Made by a program: the position numbers and the translations under genes | Source of the DNA: Arabidopsis thaliana | Taxonomy: Eukaryota > Streptophyta > Magnoliopsida > Brassicales > Brassicaceae | Reading direction: 5' to 3' | DNA length: 64,000 bases | Assembly (NCBI RefSeq): GCF_000001735.4 | Contig: NC_003070.9 | Location: 2,294,001-2,358,000 of the forward strand | Notes under the pieces: model-generated | What the model was told of the DNA's origin: nothing | What the model saw: only the letters and a program-made list of their open reading frames with translations | Database searches by the model: none | In this document: positions 10,783 through 19,827 of the stretch, in pieces | How positions within the stretch are numbered: position 1 is the first letter of the stretch | How the letters are laid out: every line of letters begins with the position of its first letter

Positions 10783-11031
10783 CTAGGTTGCCGCTTGGGA
10801 GGCTGCTACCACCGAGAAGAACAAGTCTAGATCCGGCGGCTGAAAATATCCCTTCTTCGGTGGTTCCCTCTTCTTCCCAAAGCCTAGTAGCGATCTCTTC
10901 CTTCTCACCGGAGGTGGACAAGGCGGATATGCTGGTATCCGGCAATCATCACGTGTAGGCGTCGTGCATCCCATCTGATAATCATCATCAACCGTCACCG
11001 TATCTCCGTCGTCGTAGTTTTTCTCCTCCAT
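10783..11031 (-). CDS. SMR5: SIAMESE-related CDK inhibitor (82 aa)
   Basis: This is a small nuclear cyclin-dependent kinase inhibitor of the plant SIAMESE/SMR family, which halts the cell cycle and promotes endoreduplication. It is a single exon from the ATG at 11029-11031. The family signature CTTPTRDDCRIP lies near residues 22-33, followed by a Pro-rich, basic stretch (PPPVRRKR) and the C-terminal cyclin-binding-type motif GYFQPPDLDLFF near residues 61-72. The length is normal for the family. I recognise it as SMR5, known to be induced by DNA damage and reactive oxygen through the SOG1 transcription factor. Three CTT(N7)AAG motifs upstream fit that known control. It is divergent from FTSH10, with 657 bp between start codons. 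Confidence 0.93.
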   Translation of the reverse strand: MEEKNYDDGDTVTVDDDYQMGCTTPTRDDCRIPAYPPCPPPVRRKRSLLGFGKKREPPKKGYFQPPDLDLFFSVVAASQAAT

Positions 11032-11050
11032 TTTTGTCCGCTCTCTCGCA

Positions 11051-11063
11051 CTTTCCTAATAAG
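11051..11063. promoter_or_regulatory. CTT(N7)AAG motif, SMR5-proximal
   Basis: CTTTCCTAATAAG reads CTT, seven bases, AAG. It lies 20 bp upstream of the SMR5 ATG. CTT(N7)AAG is the published consensus for the DNA-damage regulator SOG1, and SMR5 is a known SOG1 target. The site is seen directly; binding is inferred. Confidence 0.6.
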
Positions 11064-11114
11064 GTTCTTAATTAGATTGCTTCTTTATTACACTAGTTTT
11101 GGAAGTGACCGTAG

Positions 11115-11127
11115 CTTGTTCTGGAAG
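11115..11127. promoter_or_regulatory. CTT(N7)AAG motif, second
   Basis: CTTGTTCTGGAAG is a perfect CTT(N7)AAG match 84 bp upstream of the SMR5 ATG. It is a candidate SOG1 site by consensus only. Confidence 0.55.
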
Positions 11128-11156
11128 TTGCTAGGTACTTGCGGTCTAGAAACTTA

Positions 11157-11182
11157 CACGTGGAGGAACGTACTGCCACGTG
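11157..11182. promoter_or_regulatory. Pair of G-boxes 20 bp apart
   Basis: CACGTG occurs at 11157-11162 and again at 11177-11182, in the SMR5/FTSH10 divergent promoter. The spacing of 20 bp is about two helical turns. bZIP or bHLH factors are the usual readers of this core; occupancy is not shown by sequence. Confidence 0.55.
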
Positions 11183-11438
11183 CTAAAGCGTAGTTATATT
11201 CAGGTGGGAATAGTTGCCACACATACCCCACTCGAGTCAAATGCTCGTTTATAATGTGGCTTAGTTAAAACGAAGCCCATTAAGCTAAACAAGGGCCCGA
11301 ATTTACTGGAGCTAAGGCCATTAACCACGTTAAAGATTTGCGAAATAAATAACCGGTTGGTTTTTAGTTGAAAGACTAAACCGGTTGAAATAATCCACGG
11401 AACAACAACATATGTTGGAGTCTGGAACGCGTTGATGT

Positions 11439-11451
11439 CTTGGTTCCCAAG
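11439..11451. promoter_or_regulatory. CTT(N7)AAG motif, third
   Basis: CTTGGTTCCCAAG is a CTT(N7)AAG match and also a near-perfect palindrome. It lies 408 bp from the SMR5 ATG and 238 bp from the FTSH10 ATG, so it could serve either gene. Confidence 0.5.
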
Positions 11452-11688
11452 CAGCTCAAAAGTGTGACATAAATTGTTGTCCTCAACAAACACCATAAAA
11501 ATCACAAATTTCGTTCTGGGCTCTTTATTTTTTTCAATCACCACATTTTCACTTGTTAAAATTTTGTTACTTTGCTCTATCTGAAACCAAAGCTGCCATC
11601 TTTCTCCTTTTGGGTTTTGATTAGATCTCCGATTTTGGGTTTCTATATATTATGCGAGCTCACTTTTGTTCGTTCTGATTATCTGACA

Positions 11689-14600
11689 ATGATATTCTCC
11701 AAGCTTGGTTCTTCCCTCGCTCGATCCTCACGTTCTAAGGTTCGTTTCGTTGTGATGCTTTTTTTCCGACGCTTGTTAATTTTGTGTTTAATTTCCTATT
11801 TTTTTCAATTTTCCGGTGAAATTAGGGATTTGTGTACGGCGGTGGTGTGAGATCGGCGGTATTTAACCAAGGGAGGTTACGAGCGCCGCAGAATCTCGAG
11901 GCGGCCGTCAATCAGGTGGATGGTGGATTAGGGTTTTTGAGGCGGCACTTTGCTTCTTTTGCTGCTCGAAAGGGACTAGAAGCCGGTGATTTAAGCCGTG
12001 CTTTCGCTAACCCTAGATTGCGTCGGTTCTTTTCTAGTCAAACCCCAAAGAAGAAGAGTATGTAGCAAACCCTAAATTTTTATACGGATCAAATTAGGTG
12101 TTCACAGTAATTTGAGAGAGAATTGGAAGCCTAAATTGCTTTTCTTTTGCAGATTATGAGAACTACTATCCAAAAGACAGTAAGAAAGCACCCAAGAATG
12201 AGCAGAAATCTGAATCCAGAGGTGACGGTTTATGTAACATTCTCGTATTTTTGGATGTCGAATCCATTTGGTACTATGGAAAAGAAATTGAGTAGACTAG
12301 TTGATACATTTGAGAGTTTCGGGAATCATTTTATCGTCTTATTGAATTGATAATTAGGCACACAATTGTAGGATTGTTGACAACTATTCATTTTGAAAGG
12401 ATTGTGAAAGTTTGTTTGAAGATTGTAGTAATTGAATATGTATTTGTTGCGATGCAGATGGTTCAAAGAAAAATGAAAACGAAAATGCTGGGGACGCGTT
12501 CTCAAATGAATATCAAAATATGTTAATTCCTCTTATGGCCATTGCTTTAATCCTTTCTACTTTCTCTCTTGGTTCCCGAGAACAGCAACAGGCAAGCATG
12601 TCCAACTATACTCTGTGTATCATGTTATCTATATAACTGCAGACGTGTGGGCCTGAGGAATGTCAACTAATTATCCGTGTTATATTTGTTGGTTCAGATT
12701 AGTTTCCAGGAGTTCAAAAACAAGCTCCTCGAGGCTGGTTTAGTGGATCACATAGATGTTTCCAATAAAGAAGTCGCAAAAGTCTATGTGAGGAGTTCAC
12801 CAAAAAGCCAAACAACGGAAGAAGTTGTTCAAGGTCCTGGTAATGGAGTTCCTGCTAAAGGACGTGGTGGTCAGTATAAGTACTACTTTAATATTGGTAG
12901 TGTTGAATCATTTGAGGAGAAACTAGAAGAGGCCCAAGAAGCTATAGGCGTTAATTCTCATGACTTTGTTCCTGTCACCTACGTCAGTGAAACTATCTGG
13001 TACCAGGAACTATTGAGATTTGCACCGACTTTACTTCTCGTGGCTACGCTAATTTTTGGGGCAAGACGGATGCAAGGTGGACTGGGAGGTTTAGGCGGAC
13101 CTGGTGGGAAGGCTGGCCGTGGAATTTTCAATATAGGGAAAGCTCAAATAACGAGAGCAGATAAAAACTCCAAGAATAAGGTCAGCATTTCAATCAGGGT
13201 GGAGAAGTTGAATTACCATCTTCATTTCCAATTCATGATGCTATTGAGATTTACTACTGATCTATTTTGTTTTTTGCCAGATATATTTTAAAGATGTTGC
13301 GGGATGCGAGGAGGCTAAACAAGAAATTATGGAATTTGTGCATTTCCTTCAGAACCCAAAGAAATATGAAGATTTGGGAGCTAAAATCCCAAAAGGTGCG
13401 CTTTTAGTTGGCCCACCCGGGACTGGAAAGACCCTTCTAGCAAAAGCTACTGCAGGAGAATCAGCTGTACCGTTTCTCTCAATATCTGGTTCAGATTTCA
13501 TGGAGATGTTTGTTGGTGTTGGACCTTCCAGAGTGAGAAACTTGTTTCAAGAGGCTAGACAGTGTGCACCTAGCATAATATTTATTGATGAGATCGATGC
13601 GATTGGCCGTGCGAGGGGACGTGGAGGTTTCTCTGGTGGAAATGATGAGCGTGAAAGCACACTTAATCAACTGCTAGTTGAAATGGATGGATTTGGTACT
13701 ACCGCTGGAGTTGTCGTCCTTGCTGGGACTAACAGGCCAGATATTCTTGATAAAGCTTTATTACGGCCTGGCCGGTTTGATCGCCAGATAACCATAGATA
13801 AACCTGATATTAAAGGCCGTGATCAGATATTCCAGATATACCTGAAGAAGATCAAACTTGATCACGAGCCCTCATATTACTCACAAAGGCTTGCAGCCCT
13901 CACTCCCGGATTTGCTGGAGCTGACATTGCGAATGTCTGTAACGAGGCGGCTCTTATTGCTGCCAGACATGAAGGAGCAACAGTTACAATGGCGCACTTT
14001 GACTCTGCAATCGATCGTGTTATTGGTGGTCTGGAGAAGAAAAACCGGGTATGTGCTTTCGCCTTTATCAACAAAATTCAACTGTTTGGCGTATTGCCAG
14101 TTTTTTATATTATTATTTGTTCATTTTCGTTTATATTGGAACCTGCTCCTTAGGAATCTAGGATAAATCTCAAATTTGAAACCCAACAAATTGGTGACGT
14201 ATATTATCAGCACGATTTTTTTTTCTTTCTACAACGGAAACCTGAATGTTCTACAATCTCTTTTGGTGGTTTCATGACCGCAGGTAATAAGCAAGCTGGA
14301 GCGCCGTACAGTTGCATATCATGAATCTGGCCATGCGGTTGCTGGGTGGTTCCTGGAACATGCGGAACCGTTGCTAAAGGTGACTATTGTTCCTCGTGGC
14401 ACAGCAGCGCTCGGATTTGCCCAGTATGTTCCAAATGAAAACTTGCTCATGACAAAAGAACAACTCTTTGATATGACTTGCATGACTCTCGGGGGCCGGG
14501 CAGCTGAACAGGTAAATCTTTCTATCAACTTCAACTTCTTCTGGGTGTGAACTGGTGGTGTTAAGAGTGATAAAAATCCAAAAAGTTGCAAAAGGACCAA

Positions 14601-15380
14601 CCAAACCCAAAACGTAAAATCATTAAACAAAGCCCAAAGTTTTGTCTATTGTTGAAAACCCATAAACCTACAAAGTTCTCTAACATCCTCATATTAAAAT
14701 GCTAAGCAAAGCACTCCAGGAAAAGGAAATAAAGAAATAGAAACCATAAATTAGGACATAGACAGTTGGTTGGTAGACAGTTTGTTGAGTTGTTTCCTCT
14801 TACAGAAGTCAAGAACTCATTAAGGTTTCAGGTCATAAACTTTCTGTTATTTGTTGTTGAAGATGTGAATCCTGTTAATTTTTCTGGTGGGTTTTGATTG
14901 CAGGTATTGATTGGAAGAATATCCACTGGGGCTCAGAACGATCTGGAAAAGGTGACTAAGATGACTTATGCGCAAGTGGCAGTGTACGGATTCAGCGACA
15001 AGATAGGATTGCTTTCATTCCCACAACGGGAAGACGAGTTCTCCAAGCCGTACAGCAACAGAACCGGTGCGATGATAGATGAAGAGGTCCGAGAATGGGT
15101 GGGGAAAGCTTACAAGCGGACGGTTGAGCTGATAGAGGAACACAAAGAGCAAGTGGCTCAGATCGCTGAGCTCTTGCTAGAGAAGGAGGTTTTGCATCAG
15201 GATGATCTCACTAAAGTATTGGGCGAGCGTCCGTTTAAGTCGGGTGAGACAACGAATTACGACAGGTTTAAATCTGGATTTGAAGAGTCGGAGAAGGAGA
15301 GCCAGAAGGAGTCTGTGCCGGTGAAGCCTGTGGAGGATGATGGAATTCCGCCTCTTGAGCCACAGGTAGTTCCGACGTAG
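11689..15380 (+). CDS. FTSH10: Mitochondrial m-AAA protease FtsH (813 aa)
   Basis: This is an ATP-dependent zinc metalloprotease of the mitochondrial inner membrane (m-AAA, matrix-facing) that degrades and processes membrane proteins. Exons are 11689-11739, 11826-12057, 12153-12221, 12458-12591, 12698-13180, 13281-14048, 14284-14511 and 14904-15380, totalling 814 codons with stop. The N-terminus is Arg/Ser-rich and non-acidic, like a mitochondrial presequence. Two membrane segments lie near residues 139-156 and 271-283. Walker A GPPGTGKT is at 367-374, followed by Walker [10 protein letters not shown], the SRH-type [17 protein letters not shown] and the zinc motif HESGH at 592-596. Intron 4 (12592-12697) has a GC donor. 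The paralogue FTSH3 lies elsewhere in the genome. It is divergent from SMR5 and convergent with the next GRAS gene. Confidence 0.97.
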
Positions 15381-15717
15381 CTGTTGGAGACACCCAAAGG
15401 TTACTACTACTCATTGTACATTTAATCCAAGGCAATAACAAAACACGCTTCTGTATCTTTCTGTTTTAGCACGGAGGGATTGATTGTTCTTTCTGGAAAA
15501 GTAACAAAGTTTTCACTTTATATATAAAATCTATCTTTTTCCAATTTCAAACTCATCGTATTTAGACAGTAGAATGTCATTGTATACAGCAAAAGTAAAG
15601 CAAATTAAGTACACCAAAACAAATGATACATCAATGACTCCACAAGCTCTGCCTCTAGAACAAAAATAATAAAACAGGACTTGGGATTACATGGATATTC
15701 TGTGATGAACACAAAAG
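15381..15717. other. Convergent 3' UTR interval
   Basis: This is 337 bp between the stop codons of FTSH10 (+) and the SCL31-like gene (-). It should hold both 3' UTRs and polyadenylation regions. Nothing else was seen. Confidence 0.6.
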
Positions 15718-17805
15718 CTAAGAAGGGACCCAACAAGAAGAAGAGAAGAGGATGCGACCTTTCCAACCTTGTAAGAACCAATTACTATCTTCATCAAGGA
15801 CAAAGTCTTTATGATAACCCCATTTCTTCATCTTTTCCCTAAATAACTGCACAAGCTCTGCCTCCACTGGCTTCTGTTTAAATCCAGCCCTTATCATCCT
15901 CACTTGCCATTGCTTGTACGTCTCAGGTCTCTCCACTCTATCTACTCCTTCACATGCTATCACATTCATCACTTCTCTCCCGTAAAACTCCCCTTCGAAA
16001 TGTATCCTCTCCGGGTTTTCTTTGGACAGAGTCGCACCAAACAAGTCAAAGAGTGCCGAGTAGTGAAACAAAGCTTCTTTGAACCGTGTGGTGAAGAACG
16101 GTGCGTTGAAAGATCCATTGACTGTCGAGCTGAGGAAAACGTTAGGGTTCATGTCTCTGATCAGTTTTAGAAATCCGTCCCTCGGGCAATCCTCTTCCCC
16201 TGGAATCACATCTCGGAGGTTCTTGAATCGGAGCACAGCATTAACTGCAAGAACTTCGTTTGGTCGGATCTTGAACTCCTCCATCTTGATTGTTTCCCAG
16301 TTCTTAGACGCAATTGCATTGTATTCAAATGGAACACCAAACCGTTTGCAATACTCTGTCAGTCTTCGACCTGTATCCTGTATTCTTTCAGTTGGACGAA
16401 GCCCATGTTGAGGAATCTCGATACCGGTAATCCGTAGTTTCCGTAGTCCGGGGTTGCTCTTTGATAAGTGCTGTATAAACATCGGCCACTGGAAACCATA
16501 AAGGATCCCAAAATCGACTATATGAAGAACCGAAGCATCCTTGGCAGCATCAAGAATCATCTTGTTGGAGAAGAAATAGATCAAAGTCATAAACGGAGAC
16601 GCAGACAAGAACACACTATAGGATTTAAGAATCTGTGCAGCTGTTCGTTTCTTGGAGGAAATGGAATCGTAATAACTCTGGATCATAGTTCCTGTGCTAC
16701 CTTCAAGACGCGCCTCAAGTGCATTGGCGAAGAAATGAGCTAGTCTCTGTGATGCATCACCAACAGGTGAACATTGCTTCCTTATCTGCCTCAGCAAATC
16801 ATCAGCCGTAATCTTATCCCCTGCAGAAACAGATTGTGCGCATAGTGTGAGAAGTGTGCGGAAATCAACCGCTCGACTCTTCTTTTTCGCGCGGCCTTTC
16901 TTAACCAGAGCCTTGCTTGAACCATTTTCGCCATCTTCGATAATCTGCGGATCGCATTCACCATCAAGAAGCAAAACCTTATCAAACATTTCTGTTAATT
17001 TCCCATCTTCCTCATTCACTGCGAATTGCTTACTCCTCCTCCTAGCTTCCTCTAGATCATCTTCTTCTTCTTCCCGCTCGTGATGATTCTTCCTAGTTTT
17101 CGAGATAGCTGACCATCCTTCCTCTACTTTCACCGGAACAACTCTTTCCATCTCAGGCTCAAGATTAAAGATCCATTGATCAGTATTAGGAAGAAACTTG
17201 CTAGCTTCCTCTAACCCTCTCTTAAACTGCAGAACTGATTCTGCATCACTAAACATACTCCTGACAAGAATCTCATTCGCTGGCTGCCCGAATTGCTCAC
17301 CTCCACGCAACATGTTAGACCCTGGAAATGACACAACACCAGAATCACCAAGATGTTTATTATCAAACAACACTTCATTCTCGATGCGTACACTAGAATT
17401 GCTGCTGTTACTATAATCACCACTATTACTACTACTACTGGTAGTAATCGAATTATTAGGTATAGAAGACTGAGTCTGCGAGTCGCTGATGACTTGCTGC
17501 AACATTTCCTCGGTTTGTCGAAGAGCCAAGGAATCATAGAAGATAGACTGCTTCTCAGCGAGACTCTCTTCCATAAGGAGCTGGTTTACATATTTCAAAA
17601 GGGTGTTTTCAGAATCAATCTCATCAGCTGGTGGAGAAAAGTGATGATCTTGATCTGGAACCCAAATCGAAGGTTGGTGATAGTATTGATCCATCCGAAG
17701 ATCAAAATCACTAGAAGAAGGAACACCGAATCCAAGATCCGGAATCGAAGTTGGTAAGAAACTCACATCGTAGCCGTTGACCACACCTGAGTAATTCGAT
17801 TCCAT
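15718..17805 (-). CDS. SCL31: GRAS transcription regulator, SCL14/33 group (695 aa)
   Basis: This is a GRAS-family nuclear regulator with an intronless coding region. Start: two adjacent in-frame ATGs lie at 17806-17808 and 17803-17805 (MMESNYSG). I use the second, which gives the 695 residues I recall for SCL31; the first would add one Met. The frame is open further upstream but has no further ATG. The acidic, Ser-rich N-terminal half carries the group motifs LLKYVNQLLMEE, IFYDSLAL and EEASKFLP. The GRAS domain starts near residue 315 (DFRTLLTLCAQSVSAGD), with a VHIID-type motif LHIVDFGILYGFQWP, PFYRE-type FYGREVMNVIACEG and C-terminal SAW-type WFLQGWKGRILFSSSCWVPS. It lies in direct tandem with SCL14, its close paralogue. 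Confidence 0.94.
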   Translation of the reverse strand: MESNYSGVVNGYDVSFLPTSIPDLGFGVPSSSDFDLRMDQYYHQPSIWVPDQDHHFSPPADEIDSENTLLKYVNQLLMEESLAEKQSIFYDSLALRQTEEMLQQVISDSQTQSSIPNNSITTSSSSNSGDYSNSSNSSVRIENEVLFDNKHLGDSGVVSFPGSNMLRGGEQFGQPANEILVRSMFSDAESVLQFKRGLEEASKFLPNTDQWIFNLEPEMERVVPVKVEEGWSAISKTRKNHHEREEEEDDLEEARRRSKQFAVNEEDGKLTEMFDKVLLLDGECDPQIIEDGENGSSKALVKKGRAKKKSRAVDFRTLLTLCAQSVSAGDKITADDLLRQIRKQCSPVGDASQRLAHFFANALEARLEGSTGTMIQSYYDSISSKKRTAAQILKSYSVFLSASPFMTLIYFFSNKMILDAAKDASVLHIVDFGILYGFQWPMFIQHLSKSNPGLRKLRITGIEIPQHGLRPTERIQDTGRRLTEYCKRFGVPFEYNAIASKNWETIKMEEFKIRPNEVLAVNAVLRFKNLRDVIPGEEDCPRDGFLKLIRDMNPNVFLSSTVNGSFNAPFFTTRFKEALFHYSALFDLFGATLSKENPERIHFEGEFYGREVMNVIACEGVDRVERPETYKQWQVRMIRAGFKQKPVEAELVQLFREKMKKWGYHKDFVLDEDSNWFLQGWKGRILFSSSCWVPS

Positions 17806-19827
17806 CATCCAAAAAAAGAAACTCTTTTTTATTTTTTTGTAAAACCCTAAATTCCCTGAATTTGGCTTCTCGACATACAAAGAACAGAGTTTTACAAAAG
17901 ATTCAGCAACGAAATCTGAATCAGAGGAGGACTCTAGACAACATTGCTTACATCTGAAGAGGAAGTGGGATGATTAAGTGGAAAAAGTAGGAGGAGGCAT
18001 AAAGGTGAGAACTTTATCGATCAATTCATTAAAAAGAGATAATTTAAGGACATGTTGGCGAAGAGTAATATTCAAATGGGATTGGGTATAATTGCTAAGC
18101 GTGAGAGAAGAAGCAAGAAATTGAGAACTGTAGAGAGATTAGAGGAAGGAGGAAGTTTCCCGGGAAACTCGAAAGGGGGACAAGACCAGTCTTGCGATTC
18201 GTCCGAGGAGTCAAAACTCAAAACTATCTCTCTTTTGACTTGTCATTAAGAGTATTCTTGGGCTTGATGGGCCCAGTTTTTATTGTAGTGATTGTCATGT
18301 TATCCACAAAAAGTAATGACTAGTGGTTCTTTTTAAGTAGTGATTTGTCTCCTAATTCCCCCATATGTTGACCGCTTATCGAAGCTTAAATGATCCATAT
18401 GTTTGTTGATACTAGCTTATAATTTTGTTTGCTTCAAGAAAGTAGTTGCCAAAATTGAATATGTCGACGAGTTACTTAGGATCATTATTTTCTTAATAAC
18501 AACAAGTGTACTTACTGATTTTTAAAATTTGTATAGTATTTTATAAATAGCTCGAGATGCTTCTCATTTGGGATATGTTAGACATTTTTTTATATATATA
18601 ATAGATGCGGTCAAACCGTACAAATTATTAATTTATAATTATGTGAACCATAGAAGTGATGTTTTTGATTTACATATGTACGATCTTGGATTCTAAAAAT
18701 ACTAACAAAATTTCTAAATTACATATTCCGGCCGCTTTTAGATGGTGTCTATATCAAAATTATGTATATGTTACTTGATCAACTCTTGTTTTATGATTAT
18801 TATTATTTTGATGTAAAGTCAAATGTGTTTGCATATAAAATAAATATGTGATTCCAACAGTTTCAAGTTGACAAAAAATCATATGTAAAACTTGGAGAGC
18901 AAGATTATTAAAGGTTCCTGATAGGTGGAGTTGATTATTTGACCAGTACGAATTATTTAAAAAATAGTTGATGTTAGCTGATGAATACTATATCAACAAA
19001 CAAACGAAATATGATAACATAAAGTGACTTCATCGTAATAATTATATAGAACAGCGACAATAAATAAACACAAGAAAGTGAAAAGGACCCCTCCAGATCT
19101 GATCCCACAATGCCATTCTGACATATATTGTGAGATTCTCACCACGTATTATTGTACTAGTACATGAAGAAATACTTTTATGTCAGAAAAACTCGAAATT
19201 GAGTGGGTGTCACGTTTTTGAGTAACTATATTTTTCTGTCTCCAAATAAATATTCAACTCTTTCGGCGTTATAAACAAATCCTGGATATAATAGTTAGGA
19301 AAGTTTATTGGATGGATTATTTGTTTGATTTTGAAATTATTGTTTGTTGTTTGTTGTTTGTTGTTCAATCAATAATTGTAAGACTTTAGTTAAAATGATG
19401 TAATACTTCTGATTAGTACTAGTAGGCTTTCATAGGGGTTTTCACTTTCCAGGTTTTAAAGTTTTCATTATTATTTCTGATTATGTCGTCCTAGTACATG
19501 ATTATCTACTTTTCGGTGTGTTTTGTAGTACGAGATGACGAGATGTCACACTCTGCAATAGAACTGTATAAACAAGACACTGAAAAAAATGTAACTTTTC
19601 ATTATTTATGCAACAAAAGATTACATGAACATATAGCAAAAGATCATGCAATGAGTACTATATCTCTTAGGCTACACTCTTACACACGCTATGTCACAAG
19701 CATAATATAACAACATTCTAGTGTTCAAGAACCCTAACTCTGAACTTAATCCACTCGTGTTGGCGAGAGACTATCAACAGAAAAGCCCTACATAAATCCC
19801 AGTCGCTTAGAACGTAAGAAACAACAT
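17806..19827. other. Intergenic between the tandem GRAS genes
   Basis: The first few hundred bases are the 5' UTR and promoter of the SCL31-like gene. The rest is AT-rich, with a short TTGTTTG-type tandem tract near 19333-19364. I see no supported gene; frames at 18052-18249 and 19498-19710 lack recognisable content. Confidence 0.55.

Noticed and set aside
13858-14166. Frames overlapping FTSH10 exon 6 on both strands
   Set aside because: They are shadows of the AAA-domain coding sequence.
18052-18249. 65-codon frame upstream of the SCL31-like gene
   Set aside because: It lies in promoter/5' UTR on the opposite strand, has no recognisable domain and is very Lys/Ser rich.
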